This document shows positions 24,898-32,650 of a stretch of DNA of 64,000 nt, piece by piece. The stretch comes from Pseudarthrobacter cellobiosi (GTDB taxonomy: Bacteria; Actinomycetota; Actinomycetes; Actinomycetales; Micrococcaceae): NCBI RefSeq assembly GCF_023913755.1, contig NZ_JAMXBJ010000035.1, positions 28,106 through 92,105 on the forward strand, read 5' to 3'. Both the position numbers and the translations under genes were made by a program. The notes under the pieces were generated by a model. It was given only the letters and a program-made list of their open reading frames with translations, was not told where the DNA came from and searched no databases. Position 1 is the stretch's first letter, and each line of letters begins with the position of its first letter.

Positions 24898-25899
24898 ATG
24901 CCCCTCTTCGACCTTCCCCTTGACCAGCTCCGCAGCTACACCTCGAGGGTCACGCCGCCCGCCGACCTGCAGGACTTTTGGGACGCCACCCTCGACGAAG
25001 CCCGGTTGTTCCCGCTCAACGCAACGTTCGAGCCGGTGGAGAACCACTTGTCGGTCGTCGACACCTTCGACGTCACGTTCGCCGGCTACGGAGGTGCACC
25101 GATCAGGGGCTGGCTGCACCTCCCGGCGAATCGGCGCGCCGGAACCCGGCTGCCCGTCGTCGTCCAGTACATCGGCTACTCGGGCGGCCGCGGGCTGGTC
25201 AACCAGGACACCAAGTGGGCGCAGGCCGGCTACGCGCACTTCATTATGGACACCCGCGGCCAGGGCTACGGCGGGATCCTCGGCGAAACCGCCGATCCCC
25301 ACCCGTCTGCGGGCGAGGTGGCCTACGCGGGGCTCATGACCAGGGGCGCCAACAGGCGCGAGGACTACTACTACCGCCGCGTATACGTGGACGCGTTCCG
25401 CGCGGTGGAAGCGGCGCAGTCCCACCCAGAGGTGGATCCTGCGCGCGTGGTCCTGGCCGGAATCAGCCAGGGCGGCGGCATTGTGGTGGCGGTTGCGGGG
25501 CTGGTGGCGGGAAGGCTCGACGGCGTCATCGCCGCGCTGCCCGACGTCCCCTTCCTGCAGGACTTCCCCAGGGCTATCGACATCGCGGCCCGCGGCCCCT
25601 ATCCGGAAATCGCGGCCTTCATGGGCAGGCACCGGGACCGGTATGAGCCGATGCTCGCGGTCCTGAGCTATTTCGACGGCGTCAACCTCGCCCGGGCGGC
25701 CACCGTACCGGCCCTGTACTCGGTGGCGCAGATGGACGATGTCTGCCCGCCATCCACCGTGTTCGCCAGCTTCAATGCCTACGGCGGCGGCTCCGTGGCA
25801 CAAAAGGACATCGAGGTCTACCGGTTTAACAACCACGAGGGCGGCCAGGAGCACCACTGGATAAGGCAACTGCAGTACCTCCGCGAGCTTCTGGGCTGA
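24898..25899 (+). CDS. Acetyl xylan esterase/cephalosporin-C deacetylase family protein
   Basis: A 333-aa cytoplasmic alpha/beta hydrolase of carbohydrate esterase family 7 type. Motifs are an RGQG oxyanion element (DTRGQGYGG), nucleophile Ser in AGISQGGG, Asp in the MDDVCPPST segment and His in YRFNNHEGG near the end. CE7 enzymes remove acetyl groups from short acetylated sugars. Its place 87 nt after rhaB suggests that it deacetylates imported rhamnose-containing oligosaccharides (inference). No signal peptide is seen; the ATG has GGAG at about 11 nt. Confidence 0.85.
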   Translation: MPLFDLPLDQLRSYTSRVTPPADLQDFWDATLDEARLFPLNATFEPVENHLSVVDTFDVTFAGYGGAPIRGWLHLPANRRAGTRLPVVVQYIGYSGGRGLVNQDTKWAQAGYAHFIMDTRGQGYGGILGETADPHPSAGEVAYAGLMTRGANRREDYYYRRVYVDAFRAVEAAQSHPEVDPARVVLAGISQGGGIVVAVAGLVAGRLDGVIAALPDVPFLQDFPRAIDIAARGPYPEIAAFMGRHRDRYEPMLAVLSYFDGVNLARAATVPALYSVAQMDDVCPPSTVFASFNAYGGGSVAQKDIEVYRFNNHEGGQEHHWIRQLQYLRELLG

Positions 25900-25926
25900 C
25901 ATCGCGCTGCGTTACGACAGTGGATT

Positions 25927-25955
25927 TTGCGGCGGTCACAGCCCGCGGTTATGGT
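25927..25955 (+). promoter_or_regulatory. Promoter of the aromatic leader peptide and DAHP synthase
   Basis: TTGCGG (25927-25932), a 17-nt spacer and TATGGT (25950-25955) lie so that the -10 ends 6 nt before the leader-peptide ATG at 25962. Transcription would therefore begin at or next to the start codon, giving a leaderless leader peptide. Confidence 0.55.
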
Positions 25956-25961
25956 TTGCCT

Positions 25962-26021
25962 ATGACAAACCGTTGGTATGCGTATTTTTCGTTGGCTCTG
26001 GAGGAGCCCGCGTCTAACTGA
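25962..26021 (+). CDS. Leader peptide with Trp-Tyr-Ala-Tyr-Phe, upstream of DAHP synthase
   Basis: A 19-codon frame, MTNRWYAYFSLALEEPASN, has four aromatic residues in five codons (5-9) shortly after the start. This is what ribosome-mediated attenuation of an aromatic amino acid gene needs: shortage of Trp, Tyr or Phe would stall the ribosome there, just before an RNA segment that can pair downstream. It sits behind a well placed promoter and about 115 nt before the first enzyme of the shikimate pathway. Expression is not shown by sequence alone. Confidence 0.7.
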   Translation: MTNRWYAYFSLALEEPASN

Positions 26022-26072
26022 CACGCATCCATCTTCCTTCAGAGCCAACAGGGCAGAGATCATTCTCTGCCC
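25991..26072 (+). promoter_or_regulatory. Candidate transcription attenuator before DAHP synthase
   Basis: Segment 1 GTTGGCTCTG (25991-26000) pairs perfectly with segment 2 CAGAGCCAAC (26040-26049). Segment 3 GGGCAGAG (26051-26058) pairs with segment 4 CTCTGCCC (26065-26072), forming a terminator-like hairpin with a six-base loop but a poor T-run. CAGAG of segment 2 can instead pair with CTCTG of segment 4. A ribosome stalled on the aromatic codons at 25974-25988 would cover segment 1 and free segment 2 to break the 3:4 hairpin. The mechanism is inferred from pairing. Confidence 0.6.
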
Positions 26073-26134
26073 TTCGCCATTTCTCCGGCGGGTTCTGATC
26101 TGGGCCCGCTTCCTATCTGGAACAGGACCCGAAC

Positions 26135-27241
26135 ATGAGCACCGCGACAGCCACTCCCTCAAAATCCACGTCCAATCTGCGCGTCAGCGAGTTCACGCCG
26201 CTGCCCACGCCACAGGAGCTCATTGCCGAGCTGCCCCTGGACGCCCGGGTGACGGACGTCGTCGAGCGTGGCCGTGACGAAGTCCGCGCCATCATGGACG
26301 GCGTGGACGACAGGCTGCTGGTCATCGTGGGCCCCTGCTCCATCCACGATCCCAAGGCAGGGCTGGAATACGCCCGCCGGCTGGTCAGCCAGGCCGAAAA
26401 GCACCGTGACGACCTCCTGATCGTGATGCGCACCTACTTCGAAAAGCCCCGCACGACGGTGGGCTGGAAGGGCCTGATCAACGATCCGCGCCTGGACGGC
26501 AGCCACGACATGGTCACCGGGCTCCGGACCGCCAGGGAGTTCCTGCAGCAGGTCACCGCGCTGGGACTGCCCACCGCCACCGAATTCCTGGAACCCATCA
26601 GCCCCCAGTACGTGGCGGACCTGATCTCCTGGGGAGCCATCGGGGCCCGCACCACCGAAAGCCAGATCCACCGCCAGCTTGCCTCCGGACTCTCCATGCC
26701 CATTGGATTCAAAAACGGGACCGACGGCGACCTCCAGGTAGCGTTCGACGCGTGCGGCGCCGCCGCTGCCGCTCAGGCATTCCTGGGGATCGACGGCGAT
26801 GGCCGGGCCGCGCTGGTGGCCACCGCCGGGAACCCGGACACCCACGTCATCCTCCGCGGTGGACGCAAGGGGCCCAACTACTCGGCGGCCGACGTCGAAA
26901 GTGCTTCCGCCAAGCTCGCCGGCAAGGGGCTTAACCCCCGGCTGATCGTGGATGCCAGCCACGCCAACAGCGGCAAGAGCCACCACCGGCAGGCGGAAGT
27001 GGCGCTGGAAATCGGCGCGCAGCTGGAAGACGGCGGCGAGGCGGCACAGGCCATTGCGGGCGTCATGCTGGAGAGCTTCCTGGTGGGCGGTGCCCAGAAC
27101 CTGGATGTCACCGAGCACGCGGCGGGCCGGGCGGAACTCGTCTACGGGCAGAGTGTCACGGACGCGTGCATGGATTGGGACGTCTCCGTTTCGGTCCTCG
27201 ATCAGCTCGCGGCGTCTGCCAGGAAGCGCCGGACCGCTTAA
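26135..27241 (+). CDS. aroF: Class I 3-deoxy-7-phosphoheptulonate (DAHP) synthase
   Basis: A 368-aa class I (AroFGH-type) DAHP synthase, which condenses phosphoenolpyruvate and erythrose 4-phosphate to start aromatic amino acid synthesis. Recognisable stretches are LLVIVGPCSIHDPKAGLEYA, RTYFEKPRTTVGWKGL, SWGAIGARTTESQIHRQL, PIGFKNGTDG and DASHANSGK, which include the metal and substrate residues. AGGA lies 7 nt before ATG 26135. The aromatic leader peptide and hairpins upstream suggest attenuation in addition to any feedback inhibition. Confidence 0.93.
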   Translation: MSTATATPSKSTSNLRVSEFTPLPTPQELIAELPLDARVTDVVERGRDEVRAIMDGVDDRLLVIVGPCSIHDPKAGLEYARRLVSQAEKHRDDLLIVMRTYFEKPRTTVGWKGLINDPRLDGSHDMVTGLRTAREFLQQVTALGLPTATEFLEPISPQYVADLISWGAIGARTTESQIHRQLASGLSMPIGFKNGTDGDLQVAFDACGAAAAAQAFLGIDGDGRAALVATAGNPDTHVILRGGRKGPNYSAADVESASAKLAGKGLNPRLIVDASHANSGKSHHRQAEVALEIGAQLEDGGEAAQAIAGVMLESFLVGGAQNLDVTEHAAGRAELVYGQSVTDACMDWDVSVSVLDQLAASARKRRTA

Positions 27242-27383
27242 TGATTGCCCGGATGACTTTCACTACAGCCCCATGAACCTCTAGAGTATCTAACACATGG
27301 TTGGTGGATGGCTCAGCATCGGCACACCGCATATGAATCAAAGCTGGGGTACTGTCGTCATCCATCAGCAAAGGAATAGGGAA

Positions 27384-27596
27384 ATGTCCGCAGAACAGAA
27401 CTTCTCGAACGCGAAGTTCCTGACCGTGGCCGAAGTGGCCGAGGTCATGCGCGTCTCCAAAATGACCGTCTATCGGTTGGTCCACTCAGGCGAGATGCCC
27501 GCGGTGCGTTTCGGCCGGTCGTACCGGGTGCCGGAGAACGCCGTCGAGCAGTACCTCAAGGGTGCTGTGGTGGACGGGCACACCGAAACCGCCTGA
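27384..27596 (+). CDS. Excisionase-family HTH DNA-binding protein
   Basis: A 70-aa protein that is almost entirely a MerR/excisionase-type winged HTH (HTH_17): FLTVAEVAEVMRVSKMTVYRLVHSGEMPAVRFGRSYRVPENAVEQYL. Small proteins of this group include actinobacterial developmental regulators such as BldC, but residue similarity here is general, so no name is given. ATG 27384 is preceded by AGGAATAGGG; the frame is open 29 codons more upstream. It stands between aroF and the bS22-like gene, with its own gap on each side. Confidence 0.8.
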   Translation: MSAEQNFSNAKFLTVAEVAEVMRVSKMTVYRLVHSGEMPAVRFGRSYRVPENAVEQYLKGAVVDGHTETA

Positions 27597-27753
27597 GCAT
27601 TACCTGCGGTCAGTGGGCATCGCCAAGAAGCGGTACCCTGTTAAGGAACGTTTTACGTCATTGTAAGAATCTGTCAGTTGTTTCAGTTCTGTAGCTCTGT
27701 CCACGGACCTTTTCCATCAGACAGGTACTGCATCTAGTTTGTGAGGAACTTTC

Positions 27754-27852
27754 GTGGGTTCAGTTATTAAGAAGCGTCGCAAGCGTATGGCCAAGAAGAA
27801 GCACCGCAAGTTGCTTCGTAAGACCCGTCACCAGCGCCGCAATAAGAAGTAG
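27754..27852 (+). CDS. bS22/AURKAIP1-COX24-domain small ribosomal protein
   Basis: A 32-codon gene starting with GTG at 27754 encodes an extremely basic peptide (MGSVIKKRRKRMAKKKHRKL then more Arg/Lys). This is the AURKAIP1/COX24 domain pattern of the small actinobacterial 30S-associated protein called bS22 in mycobacterial ribosome structures. GAGGAAC lies about 7 nt before the GTG and a strong terminator follows the stop by 20 nt, so it is a complete monocistronic gene despite its size. Confidence 0.85.
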   Translation: MGSVIKKRRKRMAKKKHRKLLRKTRHQRRNKK

Positions 27853-27871
27853 AGATACTTCAACAAGCGTG

Positions 27872-27907
27872 AAAATGCCCGTTGCCTCTTGGCAACGGGC
27901 ATTTTTT
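27872..27907 (+). terminator. Intrinsic terminator of the bS22-like gene
   Basis: A 15-bp stem AAAATGCCCGTTGCC / GGCAACGGGCATTTT with a four-base loop (TCTT) ends in a run of six Ts, a textbook intrinsic terminator. It also lies before the convergent HAD gene (end at 27992), so it may act on both strands. Confidence 0.92.
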
Positions 27908-27991
27908 GCGTGCCCGGCAACGGGGCGACCTTTGTCCCGCGTTCGGTCGCGATGCGCTCCTACGCGGAACACCGCGGCCGGGCAGTTGCCG

Positions 27992-28810
27992 CTAAGCCCG
28001 GGGGCCGCGCATCCGGGAGTACCCGCGCCAGAGCCCGTACACGGCGCCACCGGCCGTTGCTGCCTTGAGTCCCAGGGTGGCGGCGCGGCGGCCGGAACGG
28101 AAATCGTAGACCGGCCAGTTGTTGTCCCGTGCGTGGCGGCGGAGCCTGGCATCGGGATTGATGGCCACGGGATGCCCCACCACTGTCAGCAGCGGGATGT
28201 CATTGTAGGAGTCGCTGTAGGCCCAGCAGCGCTTGAGGTCCAGGCCTTCGGCGTCGGCCAGTTCCCGGACAGCCACGGCCTTGGCCGCGCCGTGCAGGAT
28301 GTCACCCACCAGGCGGCCGGTGTACATGCCGTCGGCGATCTCGCCAACCGTGCCCAAGGCTCCGGTCAGGCCCAGCCTGGTGGAAATGACCGCGGCGACC
28401 TCAATGGGGGTTCCGGTGACCAGCCAGACCCGTCGGCCTACGCGCAGGTGCTGCTGCGCCAGTGCCTTGGCGCCGGGCCAGATCCTGGACGCGATCATTT
28501 CGTCGTAGACCTCTTCGCCCAAGGCTTTGACATCTTCCACCGTGATGCCGGCGGCGAGGGTGAGGGCGGAATCGCGGACGGCGTGGACGTCGTCCATGTT
28601 CTCGCCGCGCGCCACAAATTTGAACTGCTTCCACGCGAACCCCGCAGCCTGCCTCAGTGTAAAGGCGCCGCGTTGGTGCATCTTGCGGGCAACGTGGAAA
28701 AGGCTGGCGCCCTTCATGAGGGTGTTATCGACGTCGAAGAAGGCGGCTTCGCCGGTCTGCATCACCGCATCCGGCTGGGTCACCACAGCTACGTACTTCT
28801 CCTCGGGCAT
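27992..28810 (-). CDS. HAD-IB family phosphatase (SerB-like)
   Basis: A 272-aa haloacid-dehalogenase hydrolase of subfamily IB. Motif I is FFDVDNTLMKG (nucleophile Asp in DxDNT), motif II VTGTPIEVA, motif III Lys near AKAVAV and motif IV YSDSYNDIPLL. The C-terminal end has a short Ala/Gly-rich hydrophobic stretch. Members dephosphorylate phosphoserine or lipid-linked phosphates; the substrate here is unknown. ATG 28810 is preferred: TAGACT ends 7 nt before it, a leaderless promoter layout. A TTG at 28828 is an in-frame alternative. Confidence 0.87.
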   Translation of the reverse strand: MPEEKYVAVVTQPDAVMQTGEAAFFDVDNTLMKGASLFHVARKMHQRGAFTLRQAAGFAWKQFKFVARGENMDDVHAVRDSALTLAAGITVEDVKALGEEVYDEMIASRIWPGAKALAQQHLRVGRRVWLVTGTPIEVAAVISTRLGLTGALGTVGEIADGMYTGRLVGDILHGAAKAVAVRELADAEGLDLKRCWAYSDSYNDIPLLTVVGHPVAINPDARLRRHARDNNWPVYDFRSGRRAATLGLKAATAGGAVYGLWRGYSRMRGPRA

Positions 28811-28939
28811 GTCCACGAGTCTAGTCAATACTCGGTGGCCAGGATTTCAGTACCAGTGCCCGCCCGATGCCCGCGCCGCCGCGTGCCCCGCCGTCGGCCC
28901 TGCCCTGTTCTCTGCCCTGAAGGGCGATACGGTTAAGGC

Positions 28940-29215
28940 ATGGCAAAACCCGAGGTAGTCCTCATCACCAAAGCAGACTGTCACCTGTGCGCAGGGGCGC
29001 GCGACGCCGTCGGACGCGTTACTGCCGCGCTGGGACTCGGGTGGACGGAACAGCCGGTGGACGAACTGCCGGAACTGCGTGAGCGGTACGCGGAGGAAAT
29101 CCCCGTAGTCCTGGTGGATGGAATCCAACGCGATTTCTGGAAGATCGACGAAGCCCGGCTGGAGCGCGTCCTCCAACGAGCCTTGGCCCAATGGGAAATC
29201 GGCCTCGCAGAATGA
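28940..29215 (+). CDS. Glutaredoxin-like (DUF836) protein
   Basis: A 91-aa thioredoxin-fold protein with the N-terminal redox motif CHLC (about 15-18) after strand VVLITKADC, cis-Pro in IPVVLVDG and a Trp/Asp/Arg C-terminal helix. Likely a small cytoplasmic thiol-disulfide protein. TACGGT lies 6 nt upstream of the ATG, so the mRNA is probably leaderless. It comes before rex on the same strand with 69 nt between; co-transcription with this redox regulator is possible. Confidence 0.83.
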   Translation: MAKPEVVLITKADCHLCAGARDAVGRVTAALGLGWTEQPVDELPELRERYAEEIPVVLVDGIQRDFWKIDEARLERVLQRALAQWEIGLAE

Positions 29216-29284
29216 CACCGGCTTTGTTGGCACCAGCGGCGGGGCTCTAGAGTGGAGTCACGACGCGATGGGATGGAGGGGATA

Positions 29285-30010
29285 GTGACTTCACTGGATT
29301 CATCTCCTCATGCTGTCCACGGTACAGAGGCTGGCCACAGTACACAGCCCGTCCACGGCGCCGAGTCCACCAAGGAAATACCGCCCGCGGCAGTGGCCCG
29401 GTTGACCATCTACCTGCGCGCCCTTAACACGCTGCTGTCCGACGGCGTCGAACGGGTATCGTCGGAATCGCTGGCGGAAGCGTCAGGCGTCAGCTCGTCA
29501 ACCCTTCGCAAGGACCTTTCCTATGTGGGTTCCTACGGCACGCGCGGAGTGGGCTACGAAGTGCAGTACCTGAGCCGTCACATCTCCGCGGCACTGGGGC
29601 TGACCCATGACTGGAAGGTCGCCATTGTTGGCGCGGGTAACCTCGGCAAAGCCCTGGCCCGTTACGGCGGCTTCGAGTCCCGCGGTTTTGACGTGGTGGC
29701 AATTTTCGACGCCGACCAGATGGTGGTGGGCAATGAGGTGGGCTGGCTGCGTGTCAGCGACGCCGCGGACATGGAGGCCGTGCTGCAGCGGACGGGCGCC
29801 AACATGGTGGTCCTGGCACTTCCGGCCACCGTGGCGCAGGCCGTGTGCGACCGCGTGGTGGCGGCCGGTGTCCACAGCATCCTGAGCTTCGCCCCCGTTA
29901 TGCTGCAGGTCCCCGAGGGCGTCAACCTCCGCAAGGTGGACATGGCCACCGAACTGCAGATCCTCGCCTATCACGCACAACGGGCGCAGACCCCGGACCA
30001 GACCGCCTAG
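29285..30010 (+). CDS. rex: Redox-sensing transcriptional repressor Rex
   Basis: A 241-aa Rex protein that senses the NADH/NAD+ ratio. A variable polar N-terminus (1-32) is followed by a winged helix (VARLTIYLRALNTLL, SSESLAEASGVSSSTLRKDLSY) and a Rossmann domain with VAIVGAGNLGKAL (GxGxxG about 116-121) and the C-terminal helix LQILAYHAQRA used for dimer swapping. GTG 29285 is chosen because GGAGG lies 5 nt upstream. No Rex palindrome (TTGTGA-N6-TCACAA type) was seen near it. Confidence 0.93.
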   Translation: MTSLDSSPHAVHGTEAGHSTQPVHGAESTKEIPPAAVARLTIYLRALNTLLSDGVERVSSESLAEASGVSSSTLRKDLSYVGSYGTRGVGYEVQYLSRHISAALGLTHDWKVAIVGAGNLGKALARYGGFESRGFDVVAIFDADQMVVGNEVGWLRVSDAADMEAVLQRTGANMVVLALPATVAQAVCDRVVAAGVHSILSFAPVMLQVPEGVNLRKVDMATELQILAYHAQRAQTPDQTA

Positions 30011-30030
30011 ATCTTCGGCGGCTGGTGGGG

Positions 30031-30052
30031 TCCACGCCCGTTCGGGTGTGGA
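30031..30052 (+). terminator. Short hairpin between rex and the convergent membrane gene
   Basis: TCCACGCCCG and CGGGTGTGGA form a 10-bp stem with one G-T wobble and a two-base spacer that must open to a small loop. It lies between convergent genes ending at 30010 and 30068. No T-run; assigned as a likely bidirectional terminator. Confidence 0.4.
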
Positions 30053-30067
30053 TGCGACTCGTTGGTA

Positions 30068-30865
30068 CTACTGTCCGTAGGGGTTGCCAGGCGTGGTGCC
30101 CGGGGCGCCGTACGGGTTAGCGAACGGCTGCTGCTTGCGGAAGTACGGGGCCGCGGCCGGCAGGTAGAGCAGCACGATCGCTGCGATCCCGGCCAGCGTT
30201 CCCACGGTTCCGAGGCTCGGTGGTCCGAAGAGGCCGAAAATGGACAGTGCCGCGAAAACGGTGCCGAGGATGCGGGCCCAGTTCTTGCCCTTACGGACGA
30301 AGAACGCCACCAGCGCGTACAGCCCAGCGCCGATGATGGCGAAGACTACGAGCGACCCGGCGAGGACACCCTTGAAATCGTCGAATGCAAACTCCGTGCC
30401 GGAAGCGCCACCGCTGCGCATGGCGTCTTCGAAGGCGCGGCGCATCGCCGGGTCATCGAGCATGCCAATGCCCATGAGCAGGCTGATGACATACACGACA
30501 CCCGCGCCAATCAGCAGCCAGAACGAGATGTTGACCAGCTGGGGAACCCCGTTGGATCCCGTGGCCTGCGGCTGTTCGGACGGGTACTGCGCGTAGGGGG
30601 ACTGCCCGTACGGCTGCTGGCCATAGGGCGGAGGCGTGGGCTGGCCGAACTGCGGCGGGCTGTTCTGCCCGTACTGCGGGGCGTTCTGCCCGTACTGCGG
30701 CGCCGGCGGCGTGGGCTGCCCGAACTGCGGGGCGTTCTGCCCGTACTGTGGCGCCGGCGGTGTGGGCTGCCCGAACTGCGGGCTGTTCTCGCCGTAGCGG
30801 GGCGCTGGCGGCTGGTTGCCGGGCTCGGGCTCGTTCGGGACGGGAGGCGGGACAGGCGTGCTCAT
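30068..30865 (-). CDS. Pro/Gln/Gly-rich N-terminus plus four-helix membrane protein
   Basis: A 265-aa protein. Residues 1 to about 105 are low-complexity with repeated PQYGQNAPQFGQPTPPA-like units; residues 110-235 hold about four membrane helices; the C-terminus returns to PYGAPGTTPGNPYGQ. The architecture is common in actinobacterial membrane proteins of unknown function. The DNA of the repeats contains tandem copies of about 45-60 bp. A paralogue with the same layout follows upstream at 31047-31793. No function is proposed. Confidence 0.8.
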   Translation of the reverse strand: MSTPVPPPVPNEPEPGNQPPAPRYGENSPQFGQPTPPAPQYGQNAPQFGQPTPPAPQYGQNAPQYGQNSPPQFGQPTPPPYGQQPYGQSPYAQYPSEQPQATGSNGVPQLVNISFWLLIGAGVVYVISLLMGIGMLDDPAMRRAFEDAMRSGGASGTEFAFDDFKGVLAGSLVVFAIIGAGLYALVAFFVRKGKNWARILGTVFAALSIFGLFGPPSLGTVGTLAGIAAIVLLYLPAAAPYFRKQQPFANPYGAPGTTPGNPYGQ

Positions 30866-31046
30866 GAGCGGTCCTTTGCAGGTCGGATGTCAGTTCGGCT
30901 GCTGGGTGCAGTCCAACTGGCCTGCCCCCCAGTAAGGCTTACTTCCCACCGTACCCCCGGCGGGGGTCGCGGGGGATCATTCCGGAGAGGTATTCCCACA
31001 GAACTCAGGGCGGGTCGCGCAAGACTGTGTTTCTGCTGGATCCGGT

Positions 31047-31793
31047 CTACGCGCGGCCCTTGACGGCGATGAACCAGGCCTGCGAGTTCGGCAGCCACAT
31101 CAGGACGGTAGCCGCGGCGGAGATGAGGAAGCCGAGCCAGTTGTTACCGATGCTGCTGCCGCCGCCCACGCTGCCGCCGAGCACGGCGAGCACCAGCGAA
31201 ACGCCGGCCACGATGGTGAGCGCTAGGCGCGCCCATTCCTTGCCCTCCTTCATCCTCAGGACCAGGACAACCTGGGCCGCCGCCAGGGCCAGTGCCACCA
31301 GCACCAAAACGAGGACCACCGCAGCCAGGGCGGGTGCCACGGTGAACAATGCCAGCGTGGCAAGCATCCCGAAGAGACCGCCCAACACACCGAGCATGCC
31401 GCCGATGAGCCAGATCCAGTACGACACCTTGAGCTCGGTGGGCAGCCCGGTCACGCTGAACATGCCGGAGAAACCGCCCTTGGGCATAACGTCGTTGAAG
31501 TTGCGGGGGCCGTCGGTGGGCATCGCAAATTGGAAGCCGCCCGGCTGGCCGGGCTGGTTGTACGGCTGCCCGGGCTGGCCATCCGGCTGTCCTGGCTGCG
31601 GGTAACCCTGCGGCGGCTGGTAGGCCTGTCCTGGCTGCGGGTAACCCTGCGGCGGCTGGTAGCCCGCGGGGGGAACGTTGCCGGCAGGAGGAACGTTGCT
31701 GGCAGGCGGCTGAGTGGCAGGCGGCTGGGCACCGGGCTGCTCAGCGCCGGGCTGCTGGGGCTGCTGGGGCTGTGGTACTTCACTGTTGCTCAT
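31047..31793 (-). CDS. Pro/Gln-rich four-helix membrane protein, paralogue
   Basis: A 248-aa protein with a low-complexity N-terminus (about 1-90) containing two copies of a GYPQPGQAYQPPQ-like unit and PATQPPAS stretches, then about four membrane helices and a short C-terminus. It matches the neighbour at 30068-30865 in design and hydropathy, so the two look like a duplication. The ATG at 31793 has no ribosome binding site but TACAGT lies 7 nt upstream, which fits a leaderless transcript. Confidence 0.78.
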   Translation of the reverse strand: MSNSEVPQPQQPQQPGAEQPGAQPPATQPPASNVPPAGNVPPAGYQPPQGYPQPGQAYQPPQGYPQPGQPDGQPGQPYNQPGQPGGFQFAMPTDGPRNFNDVMPKGGFSGMFSVTGLPTELKVSYWIWLIGGMLGVLGGLFGMLATLALFTVAPALAAVVLVLVLVALALAAAQVVLVLRMKEGKEWARLALTIVAGVSLVLAVLGGSVGGGSSIGNNWLGFLISAAATVLMWLPNSQAWFIAVKGRA

Positions 31794-31841
31794 GGGTCTC
31801 ACTGTAGACCGCGTGTCCGCCTGTATCTAGGGGATAAAACA

Positions 31842-31888
31842 AAGCACCCCGGCCGCCAGATTCCGTGGAAATGGCGGCCGGGGTGCTT
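31842..31888 (-). terminator. Strong intrinsic terminator of the YceI gene
   Basis: A perfect 17-bp stem (AAGCACCCCGGCCGCCA paired with its complement) with a 13-nt loop lies just after the YceI stop at 31900. On the minus strand the hairpin is followed by TTTGTTTTA, giving the U-rich tail. Confidence 0.9.
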
Positions 31889-31899
31889 CAGGAAGAAAA

Positions 31900-32448
31900 C
31901 TATGCTGCGGGTGCGATGAACGCGAGCTCCAGGTTGATGGCAACCTTGTCGCTGACCAGCACGCCGCCGGCTTCCAGCACAGCGTTCCAAGTCAGGCCGA
32001 AGTCTTTGCGGCTGATGGTGGTTTCAGCGGAGACGCCGGCGCGGGTCATGCCGAACGGGTCCACGGCCACGCCGTTGAACTCGGTCTCAAGGGCAACAGG
32101 ACGGGTGACACCCTTGATGGTGAGGTCCCCGGTCAGCTCGTAGCTGTTGCCCTTGGCCACGAGGCCGTTGGAGACGAAGGAGATTTCCGGGAAGGCCTCG
32201 ACGTCGAAGAAGTCTTCGCCGCGGACATGGCCGTCACGGTTGACATCGCCGGAGTCGAAGCTGGCGGTCTGGATGGTGGCGCTGATCTTGGAATCGGCCA
32301 CGTTGTCGGCGAGGTCCAGGGTTGCCACGGCATCCTTGAACTGGCCGCGGACCTTGCTGATGCCTGCGTGCCGGACGGTGAAGGCGATCTCGCTGTGCGA
32401 GTTGTCGAGGGTCCAGGTGCCGGTGGTGACGTCTGCGGGAAGAGTCAT
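31900..32448 (-). CDS. YceI-family protein
   Basis: A 182-aa lipocalin-like beta-barrel protein of the YceI family, which bind polyisoprenoid-type lipids. Motifs: GTWTLDNSHSEIAFTVRHAGISKVRGQF, FFDVEAFPEISF, LTGDLTIKGVTRPV and the end LELAF. No signal peptide is seen, so it is probably cytoplasmic. AAGGAG lies 7 nt before ATG 32448. A palindromic operator and a MarR-like inverted repeat stand in its upstream region. Confidence 0.92.
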   Translation of the reverse strand: MTLPADVTTGTWTLDNSHSEIAFTVRHAGISKVRGQFKDAVATLDLADNVADSKISATIQTASFDSGDVNRDGHVRGEDFFDVEAFPEISFVSNGLVAKGNSYELTGDLTIKGVTRPVALETEFNGVAVDPFGMTRAGVSAETTISRKDFGLTWNAVLEAGGVLVSDKVAINLELAFIAPAA

Positions 32449-32500
32449 GGTGTTTCTCCTTGGGTTTGTCGGGTGGTACTTCCGGATAGCTTGACGCTTC

Positions 32501-32520
32501 ATCTGTTGAATCCTCAACTA
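32501..32520 (-). promoter_or_regulatory. Small inverted repeat GTTGA-N4-TCAAC upstream of YceI
   Basis: GTTGAATCCTCAAC is an inverted repeat with 5-bp arms, in the transcribed leader or downstream of the promoter of the YceI gene. Its size and base pattern resemble MarR-family sites. No MarR gene is in the window. Confidence 0.35.
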
Positions 32521-32532
32521 TCCGCTGCATTC

Positions 32533-32557
32533 AGTATAAACATGCGTTTGCATGTTT
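32533..32557 (-). promoter_or_regulatory. Perfect palindromic operator overlapping the YceI promoter
   Basis: AAACATGCGTTTGCATGTTT (32538-32557) has 8-bp perfect arms AAACATGC/GCATGTTT around a 4-bp centre. On the minus strand it directly precedes and overlaps TATACT (32538-32533), a good -10 hexamer for the YceI gene about 85 bp downstream. A bound regulator would block the promoter. The protein that binds is unknown. Confidence 0.6.
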
Positions 32558-32650
32558 TGTTCCCGGTTCCGGAACATTTTTCCAAAAGTTTGAGTTCTAC
32601 TGGATGTAGAAGATTTCGGATAGCACGCCATCTTTGAGAAACTGGTAAAC

